From contig CAMYVB010000013.1 in assembly GCA_947302175.1 (NCBI GenBank), positions 1 to 52,020 on the forward strand: a stretch of 52,020 nucleotides of DNA, in the 5' to 3' direction. The translations under genes were made by a program, and so were the position numbers. Numbering within the stretch: the stretch's first letter is position 1; each line of letters begins with the position of its first letter. This DNA comes from an uncultured Bacteroidales bacterium. GTDB taxonomy: Bacteria; Bacteroidota; Bacteroidia; Bacteroidales; UBA932. Positions 45,350-52,020 of the stretch are shown here, one piece after another. A model generated the notes under the pieces. The model had not been told where the DNA came from. It saw nothing but the letters and a program-made list of their open reading frames with translations, and made no database searches.

Positions 45350-45487
45350 TTAAATACTTCTGTAGTGGCTACGGACCCTTTCGGTTTTGCCGTTGCGAAG
45401 GCGCTTATAGGCCTTCACTTTGACAAGTCGTACTATCACCATTCCGGTGGAGCAGATCACGAATGCTTGCCATGTCTTTCTTTTCAT
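45350..45487 (-). CDS. 45-aa basic small membrane protein, copy 1
   Basis: The frame starts MKRKTWQAFVICSTGMVI, a short hydrophobic segment, then a strongly basic half with KVKAYKRLRNGKTERV and the end RSHYRSI. The same frame is present, identical, in the second unit. It starts 4 nt after the stop of a 12-aa leader, so it is probably translated by coupling. A promoter-like pair lies about 155 nt upstream of the start. It resembles no named family I know, though short proteins ending in HYRS-type motifs occur in Bacteroidota. It may be membrane-associated through residues ~7-21, with the basic tail in the cytoplasm or on nucleic acid. Confidence 0.5.
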   Translation of the reverse strand: MKRKTWQAFVICSTGMVIVRLVKVKAYKRLRNGKTERVRSHYRSI

Positions 45488-45491
45488 ATTA

Positions 45492-45530
45492 CTATCTTGT
45501 GAGCGTGTAAAGACAACGGACTTCCTTCAT
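45492..45530 (-). CDS. 12-aa leader peptide, copy 1
   Basis: MKEVRCLYTLTR followed by TAG. A strong Shine-Dalgarno (GGGGAGG, 8 nt before ATG) is unusual for this phylum. The downstream 45-aa gene begins 4 nt later. The leader and its spacing are identical in copy 2. Confidence 0.4.
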   Translation of the reverse strand: MKEVRCLYTLTR

Positions 45531-45572
45531 AATCAGTACCTCCCCTCGAGTAGGTTGCTTTTGAATGTAAAA

Positions 45573-45600
45573 CAGATACCTATTAAGGGTTAGGTATCTG
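45573..45600. other. Hairpin in the leader of unit 1
   Basis: CAGATACCTA, loop TTAAGGGT, TAGGTATCTG: a perfect 10-bp stem. The equivalent hairpin in unit 2 has two compensated base-pair changes. It lies between the promoter and the leader peptide of the minus-strand gene. Confidence 0.7.
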
Positions 45601-45640
45601 TCTTTGTTTTGCTCACAAGAGTTCGTTTTATGAACTGTTG

Positions 45641-45672
45641 CAAAGTTGGGTATTTAATTTCAGGAATGCAAA
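45641..45672 (-). promoter_or_regulatory. Candidate promoter of the small-protein unit 1
   Basis: On minus, TTTG (45672-45669), 20 nt, then CAACTTTG (45648-45641), one mismatch from TAnnTTTG. The same arrangement with the same spacing is kept in unit 2. Confidence 0.45.
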
Positions 45673-45763
45673 TATTTTATTTGTTTTATATGTTCCTTGA
45701 GGTTGCCGAGGGGGCAGGGGAGGGGAGAAAAAGCAACGAAGCCGACCCGGTGGGAGGGCGAAT

Positions 45764-45826
45764 CTCGGTCCCTGAGCGGTTCCTGAGCTTGTCGAAGGAC
45801 CTGTCGAAGGACCTGTCGAAGGGCCG
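45764..45826. repeat. REP-like repeat
   Basis: GAATCTCGGTCCCTGAGCGG, then TTCCTGAGCTTGTCGAAGGA, then further CTGTCGAAGGACCTGTCGAAGGG half-units in tandem. It lies between the two duplicated units. Confidence 0.8.
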
Positions 45827-46069
45827 CAAAGGGCAGCGGGGCACAAAAATGGCCCTTGGCGTGCCCGGAAGCCGAAAAAGACCGCTCTCGGGCACGAAAC
45901 CCCCTCATTTTGTTCCTGGGAGTATTTCGAATGCGGTCCCGGAGCGGTTCCTGAGCTTGTCGAAGGACCTGTCGAAGAAGGGCTGGCTTGGGAAATAATA
46001 TAAAAACTTGAGGGGATAGAATGAGGACGCCTTAGGGCGAGGGTCTGTGCTGTGCTACTTCAGATACCC

Positions 46070-46207
46070 TTAAATACTTCTGTAGTGGCTACGGACCCTT
46101 TCGGTTTTGCCGTTGCGAAGGCGCTTATAGGCCTTCACTTTGACAAGTCGTACTATCACCATTCCGGTGGAGCAGATCACGAATGCTTGCCATGTCTTTC
46201 TTTTCAT
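46070..46207 (-). CDS. 45-aa basic small membrane protein, copy 2
   Basis: Identical at the protein level to the frame at 45350-45487, including the hydrophobic start, the basic KAYKRLRNGKTERV segment and the HYRSI end. Perfect conservation of the coding core next to drifted flanks suggests either very recent gene conversion or selection on the product or on the RNA. Promoter, hairpin, leader peptide and coupling are arranged as in copy 1. Confidence 0.5.
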   Translation of the reverse strand: MKRKTWQAFVICSTGMVIVRLVKVKAYKRLRNGKTERVRSHYRSI

Positions 46208-46211
46208 ATTA

Positions 46212-46250
46212 CTATCTTGTGAGCGTGTAAAGACAACGGACTTCCTTCAT
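46212..46250 (-). CDS. 12-aa leader peptide, copy 2
   Basis: Same MKEVRCLYTLTR leader with the same GGGGAGG ribosome-binding site, ending 4 nt before the 45-aa gene. Confidence 0.4.
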   Translation of the reverse strand: MKEVRCLYTLTR

Positions 46251-46294
46251 AATCAGTACCTCCCCTCGAGTAGGTTGCTTTTGGAGAAATAAAA

Positions 46295-46322
46295 CAGGCA
46301 ACTATTAAGGGGTAGGTGCCTG
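46295..46322. other. Hairpin in the leader of unit 2
   Basis: CAGGCAACTA, loop TTAAGGGG, TAGGTGCCTG, followed on plus by seven T. Relative to unit 1, two pairs have changed on both sides (A-T to G-C and T-A to C-G) and one position is now mismatched. Confidence 0.7.
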
Positions 46323-46360
46323 TTTTTTTACGTTAATATCATATGTCCATATGACTAATG

Positions 46361-46392
46361 CAAAAGTGCGGATTTAATTTCAAGAAAGCAAA
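46361..46392 (-). promoter_or_regulatory. Candidate promoter of the small-protein unit 2
   Basis: On minus, TTTG (46392-46389), 20 nt, then CACTTTTG (46368-46361). It has the same geometry as unit 1. Confidence 0.45.
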
Positions 46393-46432
46393 TATTTTTT
46401 TGTTTTATCTGGGCCCGGAGGTTGGCGAAGGG

Positions 46433-46834
46433 ACGCGGCGGAGGCGGCCTTCGCTCATGCGGGGAAAAGCGGGCGCGCCCGGTCGCTTGACGCCTGACTC
46501 CTCCCTTTTGCGGCCCTGCGGTCCGCAACGGTCGTCATACACACGGCGTCATGCCTGGCGGCACCGCTCCCTGCACAATCCCGCCCGCATCCGCTTTTCC
46601 CCTAAATCGCTCAGTCCGTCCTCCGCCGCCCCGCCGGGCGAATCTCGGTCCCTGAGCGGTTCCTGAGCTTGTCGAAGGACCGCGGACTGCGGTCCTGGTG
46701 CGCCTATCGTTCCTGATTCTTGGACGAATCGAGCGATGGAGGCTCTAAACGATCTTATCGTCCCTGTTTCCGGGACGATAGGAGCACTATGGAGCACGTT
46801 CAACCTCCGTTTCCCTGAAAGAAGTGGCATTTAG
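46433..46834. other. Gene-free stretch with repeat and paired hairpins
   Basis: No convincing gene is seen. It holds a GC-rich segment, a REP-like repeat at 46641-46682, and two hairpins of similar sequence at about 46704-46733 and 46754-46782 (the second has the perfect stem TATCGTCCC / GGGACGATA). It then runs directly into the start-less coding frame at 46835. Confidence 0.6.
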
Positions 46835-47218
46835 GTCACAGCTAACGCCGCCGTCGAAGTCGAGGCCAAGGGTCACGATGTAGACGCCTCCAGCAACAAG
46901 TCAACCATCACCATCGACACCGGTTCCACCGGCGAAATCGAAGCCAAAACTGAAGACGATGGCGTCATCGAAGGCTTAACTTACGTTGCAAAGATTGGAA
47001 ACACAAAATACGAAACTCTTGCTGCTGCAATTACCGCTGCAAGTGCCAACGACGAAATAGTCATTCTTGCTGATCAGACCGTCACAGAAGGTTATCTCAT
47101 CGACAAGAACCTGACCATCAACCTCAACGGCAAAACCATCACAGCCAATGCCGCATCTGCTGCAGACTCACATTTCCCTCAATCATTAAATAGAATATTC
47201 CATGTTGAAGGCGAAAAT
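46835..47218 (+). pseudogene. In-frame 5' remnant of the repeat-rich surface protein
   Basis: The 128 codons upstream of the first GTG stay open and encode sequence clearly belonging to the same protein (for example YVAKIGNTKYETLAAAITAA and ILADQTVTEGYLIDKNL, matching later repeats). An in-frame TAG at 46832 closes the frame. No ATG, GTG or TTG occurs in these 128 codons, and no signal peptide is encoded. The natural 5' end of the gene is therefore missing. Confidence 0.75.
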
Positions 47219-50200
47219 GTGAACTTTACACTGGAAAATGGCTCGACTGTGTTAAATGAACACATGTGGGGCTCTGTGAGGTTCATCAGCCAGGGTGAGT
47301 TGACACTTACCAACTACACCAGCTACAACTGCCGCCAGAACGGTGCAAACATCAAGATGAGCAGCGGCCATGCTACCTTTACGAATGTTGTAATCAATTC
47401 TGACGAGGGCGGATGCGTTGATATTGGTGACGGTACACCTAATACCGAGCGATCAGGCGCAGTTGCAGAACTGACAAATTGCACCTTTAACCAGTCAGGC
47501 TACTACAATGCAGCATCTGCAGCCGTTATTACTTCGCGCAGTGGTCACGTAATTCTCAACAGCGGTACCTATTCTGGCTATTATGGTCTATTCCCTCATA
47601 GCTCCGGCGGCACAATAACCGTTAAAGACGGATGTACCATTACCGGAAGTTATAATGCTGTGCACACCGTTAAACTTGACTACCCTGCTCAGGAAGATCA
47701 CATCATCAACATTGAAGGCGGCACCATCAACGGTAGCTTTGATGTATATAATAATGACGGTCATACTACCTTCACCATCACCGGCGGCACCTTCGACCAC
47801 GATCCTACACAGTTTGTTACCGAAGGCTACGAAGCCATCAATAACGGCGATGGCACATGGACCGTTCAGAAAGCCGCTGTTGCCCAGATTGGCGAAACCA
47901 CTTACGCGACACTTGCCGCTGCTGTTGCTGCAGTTCCTACAACAGGTACTGCCACTACCATCACTATGCTTGCTGACCACGCTGCACCCTCAGCCATCGT
48001 CATCCCTGCAGGTGTCAATGCAGTGCTCGACCTCGCTGGCAAGAACCTCTCTTATTCCGGTGAAGGCGATCTCTTGACCGTATCAGCCGGTGCTACATTT
48101 GAGGTAAAAACTACCGACGGTGCATCTTCCGTCACCGGTGGCATCCAGCTTGCCGGCAAGGCTAACGATCTCGCAAATGGCGGCGTGACCACTATCAGCA
48201 AAGACGTCACAGTCGACCTTGTTACCATCAGTGCAACAACAACCCTCAATGTCAACGAGTGCACAATCACCAAGCTCGTCAATAACGATCAGACTACTGA
48301 GGGCCCGAGCACGTACAGTAACATTAGTAAGTATTCAAAAGTTGTTACCACCGTTGCCGGAACGTCAAATACACCCATTGAGACCAATATCACTTCGCTT
48401 GAGTCCAATGGTAACATTAACTTACCTCAGGGAAGTAAATATAATTCTCTCATGATTTCCACGTTGGATGTCAAAGGTGGCGATCTGTTTGTTAAAGGTA
48501 AAGACAAGTACACAAAGACCCAAATCGGAACAGTAAACATGACGTCTTCTGGATCTTTGCTCCTTGGCAACTATTACACTGTAACTTCCGCAACTAGCAA
48601 CACTGATGGATTTGTGAAAATAAATACTATCAACATGAATTCCGGTTCATTGACTAATGACGCCGAAGTGGAAGTTCTCAATCTGACGGGCAATGTAGAG
48701 AGTATTTATGAGACCAACGCGAGCTCTACAATTTATCGCCTTAAAGCTGTCAATTCAAACAATCATAAAGTCAATCATCTGAGACTTAGTAGAATTGATA
48801 ACTTAGACAGCTTTAGCGAAATAGGTACGCTCACATTAAGCAATGGCAACGCACTGTATGACAAGGGAGTTACGACTTCCGCAGTCGATCTTAGTAATGT
48901 AACTGTCTCAAGTGTGCTGAATGGAATGAGTCAGAGTAGCGGAACTTGTTACTTTTACATTACCGGAGGAAGTGCCACTGAATATGGCGATTATGTTGTC
49001 GTTCCGAATAATAGCAGCACTGCCGGTCCTGCTGTAGTAAATGATCAGTATTCTTTCCCTACAATTACAGCTGCTTATAAGTATGCTACAGATGTCCTCA
49101 AAACGGCTAATCCCATCTCAATCAAACTGACTGGCGATATTGCTAATGAGCCGTACTGGGTTATTAACAATAAAACTGTAACTCTCGATTTGAACGCTCA
49201 TAAGGTAAACTTCCTTGGCAATGTAAACCAGAGCAGTGCAAGTAGTAAGATGGCAGTCTATATTTTGAGTGGCGGAGTGCTAACCATTAACAACACAGCC
49301 TTAAGCGTTAACAACAATCCTATGTCGTCAGAGATAACTGCCACCACGGCGGATTCCAACTGGCTCTTTGATGTTAAAAGCGGTACTCTGAACTTCAATG
49401 CATATTGTACCATAAAGTGCTACGGCGTCGCAGCATATGGTGAAACAGCAACTGCAATTTTTAACATCAACAATGGAACCTGGCGTACAAACGATGATCC
49501 TAATTATCTATTGAATCTTAAGGATAACTGTGGTGGCCAGATTAACGTTAACGGTGGCCGTTTCTATGGTTTCAACCCGGATCCCACTCAGAACACCGAG
49601 ATTACGCTCGGCGAAAACAAGCACATCCTGTCATACAACAACGGAGAAATCGATATTTATGATGTCGTCAGTGAGATTACAGTAATGTCTGATAATCTTG
49701 GTAACATAGGTAACAACAGCGGTTGGTATAATCTCAATAGCGATGTTTCTGGAACCAACATCGCTTCCGGTATGTTCTCGAGTGCCTCCACCGTACTTAA
49801 CCTTGGAGAATACACTTACAGCAACACACGCACTGGTTACCCTGCTATCCTCGGCCGTGGATCTTTCACTATGGACATTTATGGCACAACAGGAAAAGTA
49901 GAGAATGTCTCCCAGGATCGACCCATCGTCTGGGCAAGTGGTCCTCTGGTAGTCCTCAGTATTCACGGTGGCTTCTACGATTCCGGAGCTAACAGTGAGT
50001 GCATCTATTGTGAAAAGGGTATAATCAATATAGATGGCGGTGTCTTCAAGACGACGAACAATGATAAGAGTTTTCTCCTCAACTGCTTAGACTCAAATGC
50101 AGCTGCTGGCACTGCGAGAATCGTCGTTACCGGCGGTACCTTCTGGGATTTCAACCCTGCAAACAACACGGCAGACGGTGCGAACACCAGCTACGTCCCT

Positions 50201-50272
50201 GCAGGCTACACCGTCAACGTAGACACAACCTCAGAACCTGGACACACCCTCTACACCGTAGTTCAGCAGTAA
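47219..50272 (+). CDS. Repeat-rich surface (beta-helix-like) protein, probable 5'-truncated gene
   Basis: A 1017-codon frame callable only from an internal GTG; the true reading frame begins earlier (see 46835-47218). The protein consists of Asn/Thr/Gly-rich beta repeats such as GGTINGSFDVYNNDGHTTFT and GGTFDHDPTQFV. It also has a repeated ~60-residue module: IGETTYATLAAAVAAV with LADHAAPS at about 225-260, and SFPTITAAYKYA with LTGDI near 620-645. These look like right-handed beta-helix or adhesin repeats. There is no type IX C-terminal signal; it ends PGHTLYTVVQQ. The middle (48.3-50.0 kb) is visibly more AT-rich than the neighbouring operons, suggesting transfer. Without signal peptide or start it is either a recent pseudogene or a silent cassette. 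It ends before a strong terminator. Confidence 0.65.
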   Translation: MNFTLENGSTVLNEHMWGSVRFISQGELTLTNYTSYNCRQNGANIKMSSGHATFTNVVINSDEGGCVDIGDGTPNTERSGAVAELTNCTFNQSGYYNAASAAVITSRSGHVILNSGTYSGYYGLFPHSSGGTITVKDGCTITGSYNAVHTVKLDYPAQEDHIINIEGGTINGSFDVYNNDGHTTFTITGGTFDHDPTQFVTEGYEAINNGDGTWTVQKAAVAQIGETTYATLAAAVAAVPTTGTATTITMLADHAAPSAIVIPAGVNAVLDLAGKNLSYSGEGDLLTVSAGATFEVKTTDGASSVTGGIQLAGKANDLANGGVTTISKDVTVDLVTISATTTLNVNECTITKLVNNDQTTEGPSTYSNISKYSKVVTTVAGTSNTPIETNITSLESNGNINLPQGSKYNSLMISTLDVKGGDLFVKGKDKYTKTQIGTVNMTSSGSLLLGNYYTVTSATSNTDGFVKINTINMNSGSLTNDAEVEVLNLTGNVESIYETNASSTIYRLKAVNSNNHKVNHLRLSRIDNLDSFSEIGTLTLSNGNALYDKGVTTSAVDLSNVTVSSVLNGMSQSSGTCYFYITGGSATEYGDYVVVPNNSSTAGPAVVNDQYSFPTITAAYKYATDVLKTANPISIKLTGDIANEPYWVINNKTVTLDLNAHKVNFLGNVNQSSASSKMAVYILSGGVLTINNTALSVNNNPMSSEITATTADSNWLFDVKSGTLNFNAYCTIKCYGVAAYGETATAIFNINNGTWRTNDDPNYLLNLKDNCGGQINVNGGRFYGFNPDPTQNTEITLGENKHILSYNNGEIDIYDVVSEITVMSDNLGNIGNNSGWYNLNSDVSGTNIASGMFSSASTVLNLGEYTYSNTRTGYPAILGRGSFTMDIYGTTGKVENVSQDRPIVWASGPLVVLSIHGGFYDSGANSECIYCEKGIINIDGGVFKTTNNDKSFLLNCLDSNAAAGTARIVVTGGTFWDFNPANNTADGANTSYVPAGYTVNVDTTSEPGHTLYTVVQQ

Positions 50273-50318
50273 TAACCTCCCCAAGATACCCGACGCAAGT
50301 CGAATATCTTGATTCCCC

Positions 50319-50347
50319 AAAAGCCCGGAGCGCGCTCCGGGCTTTCT
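50319..50347 (+). terminator. Terminator after the surface-protein gene
   Basis: Stem AAAGCCCGGAGC / GCTCCGGGCTTT with T residues following, about 45 nt after the stop. Confidence 0.85.
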
Positions 50348-50417
50348 TTCTCCCACTTCCTGCTATTTTCTATAAGCACAGTGATGATTCTTTGTAAAAG
50401 TGGCGAGGACATCTCCC

Positions 50418-50503
50418 CGCTACGTAAGCATCGATTAATCATTATAGAGGTCGACTCTTTCGAGTCGACCTCTTTTGTCATATAGTGGATGCTTACCTTA
50501 CGG
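50418..50503. other. Nested palindromes
   Basis: Inner 12-bp stem AGAGGTCGACTC / GAGTCGACCTCT (50446-50473) followed by TTTT. It is enclosed by the inverted repeat GTAAGCATC (50424-50432) / GATGCTTAC (50488-50496) with outer partial matches CCG/CGG. The inner part could be a terminator; the outer arms are unexplained. The rest of 50273-50735 is a terminator, a REP fragment and an AT-rich upstream region. Confidence 0.65.
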
Positions 50504-50570
50504 CTTGGGAAATGAATAGAGATAATCTGCCAGAGCAGTGAGGCTCCGGCAGCTATTTATTCCCTACCTC

Positions 50571-50597
50571 GCTCCCTGAGCCTGTCGAAGGGCCGCG
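50571..50597. repeat. REP-like repeat, short copy
   Basis: GCTCCCTGAGCCTGTCGAAG followed by GGCCGCG. It contains the CTGAGC-n-TGTCGAAGG core of the dispersed family. Confidence 0.65.
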
Positions 50598-50683
50598 AAG
50601 ACAAAAAAACAATTAAAAAAGCAAAGAAAGAATTAACGCGATATAAAAATCATAAAAATGTAGCGCATCTTTTTTATAACTGC

Positions 50684-50713
50684 TTGCACGATAGTGGAGT
50701 GAGGGGTATTTTG
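50684..50713 (+). promoter_or_regulatory. Candidate promoter of the Rpn-family gene
   Basis: TTG (50684-50686), 20 nt, then TATTTTG (50707-50713), one base short of the consensus. It ends 22 nt before the ATG. Confidence 0.35.
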
Positions 50714-50735
50714 TGGCGTAAAAAACTTGTACGCT

Positions 50736-51635
50736 ATGAATAATACTTCACCACACGCAGGCAAATACATCGACCCCATGGTCGATTTTGCCTTTAAGAA
50801 AATCTTCAAGGATTCAGGAAATAAAAAGCTCCTGATCCGCCCACTCAACGAGTTCTTCAACCTTGACATCTCCGACATCGAAATCCGCGAGTCTGAACAT
50901 CTCGGCGAAACCAAGAAGGACCGCCGCGCCTCCTTCGACATCCACTGTGAAGGCTCAGACAAAAGCAAATTCATCATCGAAGTCCAGATTGCACCACAAA
51001 CGCACTTCCAGAAAAGGGCATTGTACTATAGCACCTTCCCCATCCGCGAACAGGCTCCTCGAGGATTTCTCGGAAAACGAAAGAACTGGAACTTCAACTT
51101 CGCACCCGTTTATTTCCTTGGACTTATCGACTTCAACATGCCGCACCCGGAGCCTGAGAAGTATGATCCCAATATCTTCATTCACAAGTTTTCTCTTAGG
51201 CATGAAGCCACGGGAGAACGATACGCCGATTCCCTTACTTTGGCATTCTGTGAAATCGCGCGGTTCAACAAAAAGAAGGAAGAATGTAACACTTTTGAAG
51301 ACAGGTTCTTGTACTTATTCAAAAATCTGCCTACCTTCGCGGAAAGACCGGAACTGTTTTGGGACGACCCTTACTTTGATGAATTCCTCGAGGTAGCGGA
51401 ATTCGTTTCAATGACCCCGGAAGAGAAAAGAAAGTATAACGAAGACCTCAAAATGAGATACGACTACGACAACACCATCGCATACGCCAAAGAACAAGGC
51501 TTTGAGCAGGGCATCAAGCAGGGCGTTGAACAGAATCAAGAAAGCACCGCGAAAAAGATGCTGGCGGACAATGTGCCCGCCGAGGTCATAGCAAAGTACA
51601 CCGGCTTGTCGCCAGAAGAAATCAAGAAGCTCTAG
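50736..51635 (+). CDS. Rpn/PD-(D/E)XK nuclease family protein (transposase-like)
   Basis: A 299-aa member of the recombination-promoting nuclease (Rpn) or PDDEXK_2 family, widespread in Bacteroidales. The N-terminal YIDPMVDFAFKKIF block is typical. The nuclease core is KDRRASFDIHCEG ... FIIEVQIA, giving Asp and Glu-x-Gln as metal-binding residues. The C-terminus has the usual YAKEQGFEQGIKQGVEQ repeat and a small helical end (VIAKYTGLSPEEIKKL). The ATG at 50736 is preferred over an in-frame TTG at 50727. Rpn proteins promote RecA-independent DNA exchange and may be mobile; this copy has no terminal inverted repeats that I can see. Its position next to repeats and a truncated surface gene is notable. 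Confidence 0.85.
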   Translation: MNNTSPHAGKYIDPMVDFAFKKIFKDSGNKKLLIRPLNEFFNLDISDIEIRESEHLGETKKDRRASFDIHCEGSDKSKFIIEVQIAPQTHFQKRALYYSTFPIREQAPRGFLGKRKNWNFNFAPVYFLGLIDFNMPHPEPEKYDPNIFIHKFSLRHEATGERYADSLTLAFCEIARFNKKKEECNTFEDRFLYLFKNLPTFAERPELFWDDPYFDEFLEVAEFVSMTPEEKRKYNEDLKMRYDYDNTIAYAKEQGFEQGIKQGVEQNQESTAKKMLADNVPAEVIAKYTGLSPEEIKKL

Positions 51636-51656
51636 CAGCGAGAAACAACCGAACAA

Positions 51657-51692
51657 CAATGGCAGAAAAGCGTTTGCTTTTCTGCCATTTGT
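51657..51692 (+). terminator. Terminator of the Rpn-family gene
   Basis: Stem AATGGCAGAAAAGC / GCTTTTCTGCCATT with loop GTTT, then T-rich sequence; about 22 nt after the stop. Confidence 0.85.
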
Positions 51693-51701
51693 TTGTGGGC
51701 G

Positions 51702-51820
51702 GGCCTTGAGCGGTTCCTGAGCTTGTCGAAGGACCTGTCGAAGGGCCGCGATGAGCCGGTTGTTTCGATAGGCTCAACAACCGTTGCCGAAGGAGGTCCC
51801 TGAGCTTGTCGAAGGACCGC
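51702..51820. repeat. REP-like repeat cluster
   Basis: Two REP-like cores (CCTGAGCTTGTCGAAGG at about 51716 and again near 51799) in the same orientation flank a variant inverted unit (CGGTTGTTTCGATAGGCTCA then ACAACCG, itself a hairpin). Together with the following AT-rich stretch they fill the gap before the last gene. Confidence 0.8.
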
Positions 51821-51938
51821 AGCGGCAGGAAGCTTTCCTTCGCTGTTGATCTTTTTCTGCAGAACTTATCTTGAATGAGCCGCTCAATATGCCGCCGAAA
51901 TCCGTGGGAGAGCATTTTCTGCAATTAGCCGTGTTTAA

Positions 51939-51970
51939 ATTGTTTACACGGATAGTTCTTGGGATCTTTG
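51939..51970 (+). promoter_or_regulatory. Candidate promoter of the right-edge gene
   Basis: ATTG (51939-51942), 20 nt, then GATCTTTG (51963-51970), one mismatch from TAnnTTTG. It overlaps the inverted repeat CCGTGT / ACACGG (about 51929-51951), which could be an operator. Confidence 0.4.
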
Positions 51971-51988
51971 CAGAAAACTTAACGCCTT

Positions 51989-52020
51989 ATGGAAACTTCA
52001 AAATCAACCGAAAAAACAAG
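51989..52020 (+). CDS. Start of a gene cut by the window edge
   Basis: The last 32 bases open a frame with ATG (METSKSTEKT...). Only ten codons are visible, so no product can be named. Support comes from the promoter-like sequence just upstream and the lack of a stop. Confidence 0.4.
   Translation, partial: METSKSTEKT

Larger units (their letters stand above)
45212..45712. repeat. Duplicated ~500-bp unit, copy 1
   Basis: It aligns with 45934-46432 (offset 722, then 720 after a 2-bp deletion). Order: REP-like sequence (CGGTCCCTGAGCGGTTCCTG...), conserved GGCTTGGGAAATAATGTAAAAA, an almost identical ~265-bp core bounded by CTCGAGGGGA (45285-45294) and TCCCCTCGAG (45541-45550), a hairpin, and a conserved AT-rich promoter region. 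The core carries a minus-strand 45-aa gene with a 12-aa leader. Sequence identity drops outside the core while structure persists. Confidence 0.85.
45934..46432. repeat. Duplicated ~500-bp unit, copy 2
   Basis: Second copy of 45212-45712. The 265-bp core is nearly identical, while the flanking hairpins and the promoter region have drifted yet keep their structure. The left boundary is CTTGAGGGGA (46007-46016), the right TCCCCTCGAG (46261-46270). Confidence 0.85.

Noticed and set aside
45609..45998. 129-codon open frame on the plus strand
   Set aside because: It is built mostly from translated REP repeats (RFLSLSKDLSK), with no start context or domain. The real signal there is on the minus strand.

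Overview
The window looks like a chromosomal segment of a GC-rich member of the Bacteroidales (phylum Bacteroidota). The exact genus cannot be read from it. Evidence: a SusC/SusD pair followed by lipoproteins, fimbrillin-like lipoproteins, an S46 (DPP11-type) dipeptidyl peptidase, a FeoA-FeoB fusion, mostly poor Shine-Dalgarno sequences, and several promoters of the Bacteroidota primary sigma type (TTTG or TTG, 19-20 nt, TAnnTTTG).

Layout. 1-3.8 kb: a VanX-type D-Ala-D-Ala dipeptidase lipoprotein, then a Y1 (RAYT-like) transposase and a glycerophosphodiesterase lipoprotein, flanked by two inverted copies of a 142-bp palindromic-ended element. 3.8-8.8 kb: housekeeping genes surE-lpxB, gapA, and a secreted C1 peptidase with pssA. 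8.9-14.2 kb: an overlapping operon of an outer-membrane barrel protein plus potABCD (polyamine uptake). 14.3-21.4 kb: DPP11, then convergently a large MscS channel and a GNAT/two-TM protein. 21.4-28.7 kb: one apparent operon encoding a tyrosine-phosphatase lipoprotein, two acidic mini-proteins (41 and 49 aa), a fimbrillin-like lipoprotein and a 1263-aa fimbrillin-like/nuclease lipoprotein. 28.8-34.8 kb (minus strand): feoAB, a Cys/Gly-rich membrane peptide, aroB, aroC and a fused aroE-aroK. 35-36.1 kb: queF-yhhQ (queuosine precursor). 36.3-45.1 kb: a SusC-SusD-HExxH metallohydrolase-DUF4302-BACON lipoprotein uptake operon. 45.1-52 kb: an accessory region rich in repeats. It holds two copies of a ~500-bp unit that each encode the same 45-aa protein behind a 12-aa leader with a strong Shine-Dalgarno, a large repeat-rich surface protein that has lost its start, an Rpn/PD-(D/E)XK nuclease gene, many copies of a REP-like sequence, and the first codons of a gene that runs off the right edge.

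How it fits together: most genes serve the cell envelope and the import of peptides, iron and polyamines, as expected for a protein-using gut or oral anaerobe. The parts I consider least described are (i) the operon fusing fimbrillin-like modules to a phosphatase and a nuclease with acidic mini-proteins between them, (ii) the duplicated small-protein unit with covarying hairpins at 45.2-46.4 kb, (iii) the RAYT/REPIN arrangement at the left end, and (iv) the GNAT protein with a CorA-like two-helix tail. All functional statements rest on motif reading by eye; no database search was run.
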